A DNA stretch of 64,000 nucleotides from contig OY782882.1 of NCBI GenBank assembly GCA_963678485.1, positions 1,984,001 to 2,048,000 on the forward strand. The letters are read 5' to 3'. The first letter of the stretch is position 1. Each line of letters opens with the position of its first letter. Shown one piece after another: positions 8,489-16,919 of the stretch. A program made the position numbers and the translations under genes. Under the pieces are notes generated by a model. That model did no database searches, was not told where the DNA came from, and was given only the letters and a program-made list of their open reading frames with translations. Source of the DNA: CALGYY01 sp963678485. Its GTDB lineage: Bacteria > Bacteroidota > Bacteroidia > Bacteroidales > CAIWKO01.

Positions 8489-10720
8489 TTAACGGATAAA
8501 CTGGAATTCGCAGCGACGATTGAGCTGACGACCTTCCTCCGTAGTATTTGCAACGCTTGGCTTAGAGAAACCACGACCTTCGTATTTGATGCGACTACGT
8601 TTCACACCACGTGCAACCAGATAGTCAGCAACGGTTTTAGCGCGCTTCTTCGAAAGGAATACATTATATGTTTCAGAACCCATGTTATCGGTATGTCCGG
8701 AAATCAGGATCTTCCATTTTGGATAGCGGTTAAACAAATCTGCATGACGATTCAGAATCTCAATAGCATCGGGGCGAATGAAGGCCTGATCGAAATCAAA
8801 GTAAATATTCTCAAGGCGAACATTGATACCATCAATCATGTTATCTGTAAAGTTCTCAGGAAGCACTACAGTTGCGGCTTTATGAGCACAACCAGAGGCT
8901 GTGATATTCAAACGATACGAACCAGCAGACGGCAGTGTAATTGAAAAGGCGCCCTTTTCGTCGGGGATACAACGGGCAGCAACGCTGCTTTCCTTGATAT
9001 CGATAACCTCAATGGGGAACTGGAATGGTTTTCCAGTAGCTTCATCCTTAACAAATCCGCTGATTTCGATTGGGGGTGTTTTAGTGCTTACGCCCGGTTC
9101 GTAAGATGGTGTATAAACGGTACCTGTAAGGTTTACAATTTTCACATTTGCCGTATCGCAATCAATAGGGTTAATGTTCATTGTATATTTCTTCATCGAA
9201 GGAAGACTCAGTGCAAACTGGCCAATAGTATCGGTTTGAGAGTTGAACACTTCCTTTTTATCGGTCACATTATTTACGTTTATTGATGCTTTAACGCCTT
9301 CACCGGTAGCTGCATCCTGCAGATATCCCCAGGCAAACACCGGAGAAACATTAGCAAGTAAGTCTTCAACTTTAAGATTGAATTTTGCATGATAAAGGTC
9401 CATGCCACCGAAGCCACCCTGACGATCAGAAGAGAAATATCCATCACCGCTTTTTGCAAGGATTAGATAAAGGTCATCGCCGGAAGAATTCAACGGGAAT
9501 CCAAGATTTACAGGGGCTGTCCACTCGCCATTCGGTTTGAGCTTAGAAACGAAGATATCAAATCCGCCACAGCTGTTATGTCCGCGTGAACTAAAATATA
9601 AGGTAGAATCGTCGAACAGACAAGGAGCATCCTCAGCATAAGGGGAATTGATAACGTTTCCGATATTTTCGGCTTCAGTCCAGCTACCATCTTCATTCAG
9701 GTGACTTATGTAAATGTCTGAACTTCCGTAGCCACCTTTTTTATCACTAACAAAATAGATGGTTTTGCGATCAGTGGAATAAGTTGCTGATGGCTGATGA
9801 TAGCGCTTGCTGTTAATCTCTTTGCTGAGTTTAACAGGAATAGTCCATCCCTCGGCGGTTTTCTGACTTTCACAAATTACGTCCTGACCTTTAAGGTTTT
9901 TGTATACGGTAATTACTTTACCATCGCCGGAAAGATCAACCGTTGCATCGTTAGTCACACCATTAAGAGGTTTTCCGGGGTTTTCGGGATATCCCCATAC
10001 ACCATTTGCATTTTTATATGTAAAGTAAATATCTTCATAATACATTAAGTCATAGGAATTGATCTTACCGCCGGTGGTGGTCTTTCTGCGGGAAGTGAAA
10101 GCTAGCACTGTTTCATCGTCGTTCACCACGGTGCAGTAATCATCCCACATAGAATTCACCTTATCACTAAGATTGTTGATCTTTGATACATTAGGATTCT
10201 GTGTCATAATCTTACCGTATTCACATTCCTTGATACGTTTATCGACCCATTCAGCTTCGTTTTGCAATTCCTGTGGACCCAAGCTGGCTTTGTACTTCTT
10301 GTAATACATTCCAGCTTTATCGAAATTTCCGTTGTACTGGTGAGCTTCGCCCAGATATAGAAAGAGTGCATTGGAAATTGTTGAATCGAGTGCTAAAGCG
10401 TTCTGAAGGAAAGGTAGGGAAAGGTTCTTGTAAAAAGATTTCACATAACAAATCCCAATCTTCAGGTTGAGCCATGCATTACCATGGTTAAAGTTATTGG
10501 CTTGCAGATAGCAATCCAGCGCTTGGGCATAGCCTCCTTTAATATCGGCATCTAAAAGAGCATCACCCTTTTTGATATTCTTAATGGCCTTTTTTAATTC
10601 TTTTTTCTGTGTTGGAAAATTCTCTTTGGTGAAGTCCACACTTTGTGCAGAAACATTGAGACTAAAGAGCAGTCCTGCGAGCAGAACGATGGTACATAAG
10701 GAAAAATGAAAGCGCTTCAT
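8489..10720 (-). CDS. PorE-like OmpA family protein (TPR, beta-propeller, CRD, OmpA)
   Basis: This 743-residue envelope protein starts with a signal peptide (LLFSLNVSAQ, cleavage near residue 25). It continues with TPR-like helices (about 45-170), then PD40/WD40-like propeller repeats carrying FTSRR, YFVSDKKGGYGSSDIY, YFSSRG and YFSSDRQGGFGGMDLY motifs (about 195-450). Two carboxypeptidase-regulatory-like beta domains follow (about 460-630). The C-terminal OmpA domain has YFDFDQAFIRPDA and the peptidoglycan-binding ISGHTDNMGS...LSKKRA...NRRCEF (about 640-743). This is the domain order of PorE (PG1058) of Porphyromonas gingivalis, a T9SS component that ties the secretion complex to peptidoglycan. 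It is a tandem paralogue of the gene at 10862. Several OmpA/PD40 proteins occur in most Bacteroidota, so true PorE identity is not proven. Confidence 0.85.
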   Translation of the reverse strand: MKRFHFSLCTIVLLAGLLFSLNVSAQSVDFTKENFPTQKKELKKAIKNIKKGDALLDADIKGGYAQALDCYLQANNFNHGNAWLNLKIGICYVKSFYKNLSLPFLQNALALDSTISNALFLYLGEAHQYNGNFDKAGMYYKKYKASLGPQELQNEAEWVDKRIKECEYGKIMTQNPNVSKINNLSDKVNSMWDDYCTVVNDDETVLAFTSRRKTTTGGKINSYDLMYYEDIYFTYKNANGVWGYPENPGKPLNGVTNDATVDLSGDGKVITVYKNLKGQDVICESQKTAEGWTIPVKLSKEINSKRYHQPSATYSTDRKTIYFVSDKKGGYGSSDIYISHLNEDGSWTEAENIGNVINSPYAEDAPCLFDDSTLYFSSRGHNSCGGFDIFVSKLKPNGEWTAPVNLGFPLNSSGDDLYLILAKSGDGYFSSDRQGGFGGMDLYHAKFNLKVEDLLANVSPVFAWGYLQDAATGEGVKASINVNNVTDKKEVFNSQTDTIGQFALSLPSMKKYTMNINPIDCDTANVKIVNLTGTVYTPSYEPGVSTKTPPIEISGFVKDEATGKPFQFPIEVIDIKESSVAARCIPDEKGAFSITLPSAGSYRLNITASGCAHKAATVVLPENFTDNMIDGINVRLENIYFDFDQAFIRPDAIEILNRHADLFNRYPKWKILISGHTDNMGSETYNVFLSKKRAKTVADYLVARGVKRSRIKYEGRGFSKPSVANTTEEGRQLNRRCEFQFIR

Positions 10721-10806
10721 TGGGTTCTAATGTTTAAAAAATAGGTCTGGCAAGTTAAATTTATGTTCTCTACTTAATGTCTTTATTGCTTCACAGTTTA
10801 AGCTGC

Positions 10807-10834
10807 AAAGGCTTTGCCCATGGGCAAAGCCTTT
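10807..10834. terminator. 28-base perfect palindrome between the two OmpA genes
   Basis: The 28 bases 10807-10834 are their own reverse complement, centred on GCCCATGGGC. The site lies in the 141-base spacer between the stop of the upstream OmpA gene (10862) and the start of the next (10720). There is no T-run after it on the minus strand, so it may be a processing or partial-termination structure that sets different levels of the two proteins. Confidence 0.5.
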
Positions 10835-10861
10835 ATAATTCATATGCAGTGTTAAACCATT

Positions 10862-12916
10862 TTATTTACTGATAATTTTAAATTCTGTACGACGGTTCAT
10901 CTGACGACCTTCTTCGGTATCGTTGGTAGCAATCGGCTTATCGAAACCATATCCGATGTAAGTCAGACGATCTGATTTAATTCCCTTACTTACTAACCAG
11001 TCAACCACAGATTTTGCGCGGTTTTCAGAAAGTGTTTTGTTGTAAGAGGCAGATCCGATATTATCGGTGTGACCAGAGATCTCAATTTTCAAGGTTGGCA
11101 TATCGGTCAACAATTTCAAGAGACGATCAAGTTCTGCATATGAATCAGGACGCAGGGTTGATTTATTGAAATCGAAGAAAATATTATTCAATACGATTAC
11201 ACTACCCACTTCAACTTTCTTGAGTTGAATATTCTTTTCAACTTCACGATATGAAGTTGTTGGTGGAATATTAAAGTTTTCGGAGTGGAAGAGATAACCT
11301 TCGGCTTTCACCGCCATACCGTAGTTTTTACCGGATGGCAGGGTAACCAGATATTTACCGGTTTTGGAGTTGGACTCAAAACTTGCAATGATTTCGTTTT
11401 TATCATTATCAGTGATTTCGATAATAGCACCAACAGGTAAGGTTGTTATCTCGTCGGTGATAATTCCTTTAAGCAACGTCAGCTGGTTGTCTTTAATCTC
11501 AACAGTTGGTTCAATAACCGTTTCACTAACAGGAGCAGCAAGACTTGCAAGCAAATTATCTTCAGTGTTATTAATTACAGGTTTTTCAGCACCAAGGAAG
11601 GTGATGATATAAAGATCCTGTCCGCCTAAACCATCGGGTTTAATGGAAGAATAATAACCGTGAATACCGCTGGCAGAGATAGAAAAGAAAACATCATCGT
11701 CAGCTGAATTGATTGGATATCCCATATTTTCCGGCACTGACCATAGTCCGTTTTCGATGGTCGTTTTGAAGATATCATATCCTCCCATGTTTTTATGGCC
11801 GCGGGAACTAAAGTACAAGGTCTTACCATTCGGATGCATGAAGACACCTTCTTCATCATACTTTGTATTAACGGTTGCTCCAAGATTAACAGGATCGCCC
11901 CATTTGCCTCTTTTATCCTTTTTAGATTGCCAGATATCGCTTCCACCAAAACCGCCTTCGCGATCGCTCACGAAATAAAGAGTACGTCCATCGGGTGAGA
12001 AGGTTGCTGAGGATTCATGGTACTTTGTATTGATGGTATTAGGCAGCTTAACGGGCTTATCCCATTTGTCGCCTTTAAGAACACACTGGTAGATATCTCC
12101 CCCATTTGAACCTTTGTAGGTAAGCAAGGTTTGTCCGTCAGGAGCAAGACCAACGGTAGCATCATGTTTTTTTCCGTTGAGAGGTTTAACAGGGTTTTTG
12201 GGTGTTGTCCACTCTCCGCCTGATTTTTCAGAAAAATAAATATCTTCATAATACTGCAAATCATTCGGATCGCGTTTCTCTCCGGTTGTATTGTTACGAC
12301 GTGAAGTGAAAAAGATGGTAGATTCATCGGCCGTAATCAGAGGTGCATATTCAGGATAGATGGAGTTTATGGTGCTTCCGAGATTATCAATAAAGACACG
12401 CACAGGTTCTTTAACAAGCTGATTTCCTATATTACACTCGCTGATATATTTTTCGATATCCGGACCCTGTGTAGCAATTTCCTCGGGTGAGCAACTGGCT
12501 TTATATTCCTGATAGTACTGAATAGCTTTATCGAATTCCAAATTCAGTTGATATCCTTTCGCCAGTAGATACTTGATATCACGGGCAATTGAAGGATCAA
12601 GCGCTAAGGCTTTCTCGAAATAGGCAATGGACTTGGTTTTCTGAATGGAAGCTAAATAGCAGCGACCGATTCTATAGTTCAACTGAGCATTATTAGGATT
12701 GAACGCCTGAGCTTTAAGTAAAAAATCCAAGGCTGTCATATACATACCTGTACCCAGATCGAAATTCTTATATCCCTGAGCAAGATTGGCCTTAGCTTCT
12801 TTAAGTTCGCGAGGCTTATCAGGAAAATTGCTCTTGTCGAATTCAATGTTTTGTGCCTTCAGGTTAACTGAAGCGAGAAGGCAGAAAAAAACGATGAGGA
12901 AAATATTCTTTTTCAT
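10862..12916 (-). CDS. PorE-like OmpA family protein, first of two tandem paralogues
   Basis: This 684-residue protein begins at ATG 12916, giving the signal peptide MKKNIFLIVFFCLLASVNLKAQ; a longer in-frame start at 12970 would put 18 residues before the signal and overlap the upstream gene. TPR-like repeats (about 30-170) come first, then PD40 propeller blades (FFTSRRNN, LYFVSDREGGFGGSDIW, LYFSSRGHKNMGGYDIF, about 200-430), one carboxypeptidase-regulatory-like domain (about 480-570) and a C-terminal OmpA domain with FFDFNKSTLRPDS and ISGHTDNIGS. The architecture matches PorE of the T9SS. It differs from the downstream copy by having one CRD instead of two. It starts 22 bases after the stop of the TPR gene, so the two are likely cotranscribed. 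Confidence 0.85.
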   Translation of the reverse strand: MKKNIFLIVFFCLLASVNLKAQNIEFDKSNFPDKPRELKEAKANLAQGYKNFDLGTGMYMTALDFLLKAQAFNPNNAQLNYRIGRCYLASIQKTKSIAYFEKALALDPSIARDIKYLLAKGYQLNLEFDKAIQYYQEYKASCSPEEIATQGPDIEKYISECNIGNQLVKEPVRVFIDNLGSTINSIYPEYAPLITADESTIFFTSRRNNTTGEKRDPNDLQYYEDIYFSEKSGGEWTTPKNPVKPLNGKKHDATVGLAPDGQTLLTYKGSNGGDIYQCVLKGDKWDKPVKLPNTINTKYHESSATFSPDGRTLYFVSDREGGFGGSDIWQSKKDKRGKWGDPVNLGATVNTKYDEEGVFMHPNGKTLYFSSRGHKNMGGYDIFKTTIENGLWSVPENMGYPINSADDDVFFSISASGIHGYYSSIKPDGLGGQDLYIITFLGAEKPVINNTEDNLLASLAAPVSETVIEPTVEIKDNQLTLLKGIITDEITTLPVGAIIEITDNDKNEIIASFESNSKTGKYLVTLPSGKNYGMAVKAEGYLFHSENFNIPPTTSYREVEKNIQLKKVEVGSVIVLNNIFFDFNKSTLRPDSYAELDRLLKLLTDMPTLKIEISGHTDNIGSASYNKTLSENRAKSVVDWLVSKGIKSDRLTYIGYGFDKPIATNDTEEGRQMNRRTEFKIISK

Positions 12917-12938
12917 AAAAAAATGTTTTAGGCCTGAA

Positions 12939-13991
12939 TTATTTACACTGCAATTTGACATAATTATCACCAGAGCTTACACCGAGACTGGCTGCTTTTT
13001 TCCAGTCCTGACAGGCCTCGGCAGATTTACGTAACATTTCGAAAGAGATGCCGCGGTTTAAGTAAGCATATCCATATGAAGGGTTAAGTTCAATAGCTTT
13101 TGTAAAATCATCAATAGCACCCTGATAATCTTTCATTTTGTATTTTGCATTTCCGCGATTGTTATATGCGTATGCATAATCAGCTTTGATTTTTAATGCT
13201 TGATTGTAATCATCAATAGCTTTCTGATATTCGCCCAATTCAAAATAGGCGGTACCTCTGTTGTTGAATGCGATGTAATAGTCAGGTTGAATTTTTACAG
13301 CAGCAGTATAATCATCCACCGCTCCCTGAAAATCCTTGAGTTTCTTTTTTGCACTTCCCAGATTGTTGAAGGCAAAAGCCATTTTAGGGTTGTATTTCAC
13401 AGCCATCTGATAATCGTCGCGAGCCTCTTCGTATTTTTCCTGTTTAATCTTGGCGCTTCCGCGATCGTTATATGCATAGGCATAATCAGATTTTATTTGA
13501 ATTGCGATGGTAAAATCACCAATAGCAAGATCGTATTCGCCCTTTTCGAAATAAAGCCCACCGCGATAATAGTATGCCGGAGCAAAATTCGCATCTAGCT
13601 CTATGGCTTTTGAATAATCAGCAAATGCCCCATCACGATCAGAAAGCTCGTGTTTGGCTTTTCCACGATTGAAATACGCTTTGGCCGACGGACTCAACTG
13701 AATTGATTTATCAAAATCAGTAATGGCTCCTGTATAATCCTTAAGCTCTATCTTAACAACCCCACGATTGAAAATGGCCTTTTCAAAACTTGGTTTTTCC
13801 TGAATTGATTCATTAAATTTGCTTAAAGCCTGCATAAACTGCCCTGCGTCAAACAAGGTAATACCCTCGTTATAAAGCCTTTCAGCTTTTTGGTCATCAC
13901 CATCTTTGAACAACGTATCTACCTTGGTGTTTTGAGCATAAATGCCTGTGGCGAGCAAAACCAAGGAAAACAGTAGAAAAAATTTTCTCAT
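12939..13991 (-). CDS. Secreted TPR repeat protein
   Basis: This 350-residue protein starts at ATG 13991, which gives a signal peptide (MRKFFLLFSLVLLATGIYAQ); the in-frame ATG 33 bases upstream lacks support. After a short linker, nearly the whole mature part is a run of about nine 34-residue TPR units with the repeated core YNNRGNAKYKMKDYQGAIDD and variants. These build a helical scaffold for protein-protein contacts, here presumably in the periplasm. A short tail with C-x-DWKKAASLG resembles the Sel1/TPR ends common in Bacteroidota. It is the first gene of the unit with the two OmpA/PorE-like proteins, which suggests a shared envelope assembly. The partner is unknown. Confidence 0.85.
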   Translation of the reverse strand: MRKFFLLFSLVLLATGIYAQNTKVDTLFKDGDDQKAERLYNEGITLFDAGQFMQALSKFNESIQEKPSFEKAIFNRGVVKIELKDYTGAITDFDKSIQLSPSAKAYFNRGKAKHELSDRDGAFADYSKAIELDANFAPAYYYRGGLYFEKGEYDLAIGDFTIAIQIKSDYAYAYNDRGSAKIKQEKYEEARDDYQMAVKYNPKMAFAFNNLGSAKKKLKDFQGAVDDYTAAVKIQPDYYIAFNNRGTAYFELGEYQKAIDDYNQALKIKADYAYAYNNRGNAKYKMKDYQGAIDDFTKAIELNPSYGYAYLNRGISFEMLRKSAEACQDWKKAASLGVSSGDNYVKLQCK

Positions 13992-14021
13992 ATGATTGAA
14001 CTTTTGATTTTTATCCGGCGG

Positions 14022-14055
14022 CAAAGTTAATAAAAAATTAATTTAATCATGCAAA
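14022..14055 (-). promoter_or_regulatory. Promoter of the TPR/OmpA operon
   Basis: On the minus strand TAACTTTG (14022-14029) fits the -7 box and TTTG (14052-14055) fits the -33 box, separated by 22 bases, slightly over the usual 19-21. It lies 30 bases before the chosen ATG at 13991, which it supports. Confidence 0.6.
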
Positions 14056-14078
14056 ATATCAAGGCTTGTTCAGCAATC

Positions 14079-14945
14079 CTATTTGATGAAAAAATCAAGC
14101 AGAAAAAACAGTGCTAGTAATACCCCCGCAAAACCATTCACTAATGCGAAAGCCTGATTGATTCTGCTTAAATCAGAGGGCTTTACGATCAAATGTTGAT
14201 AGGTCAGCAACACGGTAAAGATTCCACAACCCACGAAGAATATATAGGAATTTTCACCTATAATTGCAGCTAAGATCAACAAAACTAGCGTAAAAACATG
14301 AACCAGCCCAGACACAATTAACGATTTTTTAACACCGATTTTTGCAGGTATCGACCGAAGCCCCTCCTTTTGATCAAAATCTTTGTCCTGTAAGGCATAG
14401 ATAATATCAAACCCTCCCACCCAAAAAAGCACCAATCCGGAATAAAGAATCGGCAGAGTATCAAAGTGGCCGGTCACCGCCAGATACGCTCCTATAGGCG
14501 CAAGCGATAACCCTAATCCAAGAACGAAATGCGAAAGTGAGGTAAAGCGTTTTGTATAGCTATAGCCCAGCACAATGACGAGAGCTACTGGCGACAAGGC
14601 AAAACACAGTACATTGATAAACCAGGTGCACACAATGAATGCAAGGCAGCAGATGATCACAAAAACCATAGCTGCAGTCGGAGAAATAATGCCTTTAGGA
14701 ATTTCGCGATTACTGGTTCGCGGATTTTTTTCATCTATGTTGCGGTCGGCCCAGCGATTGAATCCCATGGCGGCGCTCCGCGCAAACAACATACACAAGA
14801 GGATAAGTGTAAACAACAGCCAGGAGATTTCAGTGCCTTGCCGCTGAATTCCAAGAAAAAAACCAATAATCGCAAAAGGCAATGCGAAAACGGTATGACT
14901 GAATTTTACGAGGGATAAGTAATTTTTGAAGTGCGCTGCAGCCAT
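14079..14945 (-). CDS. UbiA family prenyltransferase, probably menaquinone (MqnP-type)
   Basis: This 288-residue membrane protein of the UbiA superfamily attaches a polyprenyl tail to an aromatic quinone precursor. Eight to nine membrane helices can be read. The first Asp-rich motif is in FNRWADRNIDEKNPRTSNREIP and the second in YALQDKDFDQKEGLRSIPAKIG, both binding Mg-diphosphate. The sequence resembles the 4-hydroxybenzoate-type branch used in the futalosine route (MqnP) more than MenA, but the substrate cannot be read directly. A polyprenyl diphosphate synthase that could make the tail lies 1 kb away (15903-16883). It ends about 50 bases from the -33 box of the operon at 14022. Confidence 0.85.
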   Translation of the reverse strand: MAAAHFKNYLSLVKFSHTVFALPFAIIGFFLGIQRQGTEISWLLFTLILLCMLFARSAAMGFNRWADRNIDEKNPRTSNREIPKGIISPTAAMVFVIICCLAFIVCTWFINVLCFALSPVALVIVLGYSYTKRFTSLSHFVLGLGLSLAPIGAYLAVTGHFDTLPILYSGLVLFWVGGFDIIYALQDKDFDQKEGLRSIPAKIGVKKSLIVSGLVHVFTLVLLILAAIIGENSYIFFVGCGIFTVLLTYQHLIVKPSDLSRINQAFALVNGFAGVLLALFFLLDFFIK

Positions 14946-14982
14946 TTGAAGAATTTCGGGTGTAAAAGTACAAAATAAGATG

Positions 14983-14990
14983 TATTTTTG
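14983..14990 (+). promoter_or_regulatory. -7 box of the MmcQ/YjbR gene
   Basis: TATTTTTG fits TAnnTTTG and lies 14 bases before ATG 15005. A correctly spaced -33 TTTG is not evident, so the call rests on the -7 box and its position. Confidence 0.4.
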
Positions 14991-15004
14991 TATATTTAAT
15001 CCTT

Positions 15005-15361
15005 ATGAATATCGAAGAATTTCGTGAGTATTGTATCATGAAAAAGGGCGTCACCGAAGGATTTCCTTTCGATGAAAGCACGCTGGTATTTAAAGTCATG
15101 GGGAAAATGTTCGCCTTAACCAGCCTTGACACGGATTTACGGTTCTCTGCAAAAGTTCGTCCGGAAGAAGGAATTAGTCTGCGCGAGCAGTATCCATGCA
15201 TACAGCCCGCATGGCATATGAATAAAACTCATTGGATTATGGTTGAACCCGATGGGAGTCTTGATGACACCACAATGAAACACATTATTGACCGTTCTTA
15301 CGAAATTGTGGTTGCTGGCCTGACCAAAAAATTACGTACAGAATTAGAACAGATGAAATAA
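15005..15361 (+). CDS. MmcQ/YjbR family protein
   Basis: This 118-residue small protein matches the MmcQ/YjbR fold, a CyaY-like alpha/beta domain often annotated as DNA-binding although the biochemical role is unclear. Family features seen are the N-terminal IEEFREYCIMKKGVTEGFPF, the FKVMGKMFAL strand pair, and the C-terminal HWIMVEPDGSLDD...LIDRSYEIV-like segment. Length is normal. The next gene starts one base after its stop, so the two are probably cotranscribed and translation may be coupled. Confidence 0.88.
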   Translation: MNIEEFREYCIMKKGVTEGFPFDESTLVFKVMGKMFALTSLDTDLRFSAKVRPEEGISLREQYPCIQPAWHMNKTHWIMVEPDGSLDDTTMKHIIDRSYEIVVAGLTKKLRTELEQMK

Positions 15362-15362
15362 A

Positions 15363-15884
15363 ATGAAAAAAGTATTCTTTATTCTCTTGCTTTCCTTTAT
15401 TGCTGCGGCTCCTGTTGTAGCTCAGAAAAATGTACTGGTTCTCGAAAACCTTGCAAAAAAGAAGAACTTCAAATACTACGAAGGCGATAAAATTGAATTA
15501 AAAACTACCGATAGTCTGGTAGTAAAAGGGATGATTTCAGCAATTAAAGACACTGTCTTTGTTCTTGATTTTTATACTGAAATCTCGGTGCGCAAGGTCA
15601 TGTCGGTGCAACGCACACGGTGGGCGGTCAGTATCCTTTCAAAGATATTGATGATTGGTGGCGCAGGCCTGGTCATTCTTGAATCAGTAAACAGTGCTAT
15701 TTCCAGTACCGGAAATATGAACATGAATACGCTATACATTGGAGCCGGCGGCGCAGCTGCTGGTGCGGTATTAATTCCTTTACAGAAAGCGAAATACAAC
15801 ATTGCCCCGGATCAGTGGAAAATCAAGATACTTCCTGTGGAAACGGAGTTTAATTATCAGAAGAATAAAACCATTCAATTCTAG
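15363..15884 (+). CDS. Predicted exported protein of unknown function
   Basis: This 173-residue protein has a clear signal peptide (MKKVFFILLLSFIAAAPVVAQ). A beta-rich mature part (KYYEGDKIELKTTDSLVVKGMI) resembles small SH3-like or barrel segments. Two hydrophobic stretches follow (about residues 95-112 and 121-140; ISTGNMN lies between), and it ends in a polar tail. I recognise no family with certainty; similar short exported proteins are common in Bacteroidota. It begins one base after the MmcQ-family gene and converges on the polyprenyl synthase gene. Confidence 0.6.
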   Translation: MKKVFFILLLSFIAAAPVVAQKNVLVLENLAKKKNFKYYEGDKIELKTTDSLVVKGMISAIKDTVFVLDFYTEISVRKVMSVQRTRWAVSILSKILMIGGAGLVILESVNSAISSTGNMNMNTLYIGAGGAAAGAVLIPLQKAKYNIAPDQWKIKILPVETEFNYQKNKTIQF

Positions 15885-15902
15885 CTTTCGGCAAGACACA
15901 GC

Positions 15903-16883
15903 TTAATAGTTGCGCTCTGTAGTAAAGATTACCAATTGCTCCAGCGAAGTCCGTGCTTCCTGTTCAGGATAATTTTTTAACAGCGCCAGTGCTTTGTCCC
16001 TGTATTCTATCATGCGTGAGCTGGCGTAGGCAATGCCCGCACTGTTTCTGACTTTTTCGAGAACCTCATTCACTTTATCTATCTCGTCGTTATGATTTTT
16101 TATCATATGGATGAGACGCCTGCGCTCCAGATATGACGAATTGTTCAGAAGGTGAATCACCGGCAGCGACATTTTCTGATCCTGCAAATCGAGGCCACCG
16201 GGTTTGCCTGTCTGCCCGGATACCTGAAAATCGAAAAGGTCATCTTTAATTTGAAATGCAATTCCAACAAGATGTCCGAATTCTTTCATGCGTTCAACCT
16301 CTTCGGCGGAAGCGCCTGCCCCATGGGCGCCGCAAGCGCAACAGGCTGCAATGAGCGATGCCGTTTTTTTGCTGATAATGGTGATATAATCGGCCTCACT
16401 AATATTCATGAAACGGGCCTTTTCTATTTGAAGAAGTTCTCCTTCGCTCATCTGTTTTACTGCGTCTGAAACGATGCGCAGCATCTCAAATTCGTTGGTT
16501 TCGAGCGCCATTAGCAATCCACGTGACAATAAATAATCACCAACAAGTACGGCTGCTTTGTTCTTCCATAAGGCATTAACCGAAAACAGACCTCTACGCT
16601 GATCCGACTCATCCACTACATCATCGTGCACTAAGGATGCGGTGTGCAGTAGCTCAATTAGTGCCGCAGCATGGTGCGAAGAATCTGTGATTTTGCCATG
16701 CAACAACGACGTAAGAAATATGAACATCGGCCGCATTTGCTTTCCTTTTCGCTTAAGGATGTAGCGAATAACGCGGTCGAGTAGCATCGAGTCGGTTTTA
16801 AGCGAAGCGCGGAAACGTGCATTAAAGACCTCCATTTCGGCTTGGACTGGTGCAGCAATTTCCTGTAGGTTCAGTTTTTTCAT
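15903..16883 (-). CDS. Polyprenyl diphosphate synthase (trans-isoprenyl, IspB-like)
   Basis: This 326-residue protein condenses isopentenyl diphosphate onto an allylic primer to make a long prenyl chain. The first Asp-rich motif is VHDDVVDESDQRRG (D87, D88, D91) and the second is FQIKDDLFDF (about residue 215); the RKGKQMRPMF segment binds the diphosphate. Such enzymes in Bacteroidota supply the tail for menaquinone or undecaprenyl-type lipids. The ATG at 16883 is preferred over a TTG nine bases upstream because family members start with MKKL-type sequence. The nearby UbiA-type gene is a plausible user of the product. Confidence 0.92.
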   Translation of the reverse strand: MKKLNLQEIAAPVQAEMEVFNARFRASLKTDSMLLDRVIRYILKRKGKQMRPMFIFLTSLLHGKITDSSHHAAALIELLHTASLVHDDVVDESDQRRGLFSVNALWKNKAAVLVGDYLLSRGLLMALETNEFEMLRIVSDAVKQMSEGELLQIEKARFMNISEADYITIISKKTASLIAACCACGAHGAGASAEEVERMKEFGHLVGIAFQIKDDLFDFQVSGQTGKPGGLDLQDQKMSLPVIHLLNNSSYLERRRLIHMIKNHNDEIDKVNEVLEKVRNSAGIAYASSRMIEYRDKALALLKNYPEQEARTSLEQLVIFTTERNY

Positions 16884-16919
16884 TCTTTGCAATTTGTCAA
16901 CGCTTCGCTCGCCTCTGCC

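Noticed and set aside
9797..10048. Plus-strand open frame opposite the OmpA-family gene
   Set aside because: It overlaps a well-supported gene in antisense and has low-complexity hydrophobic residues of chance origin.
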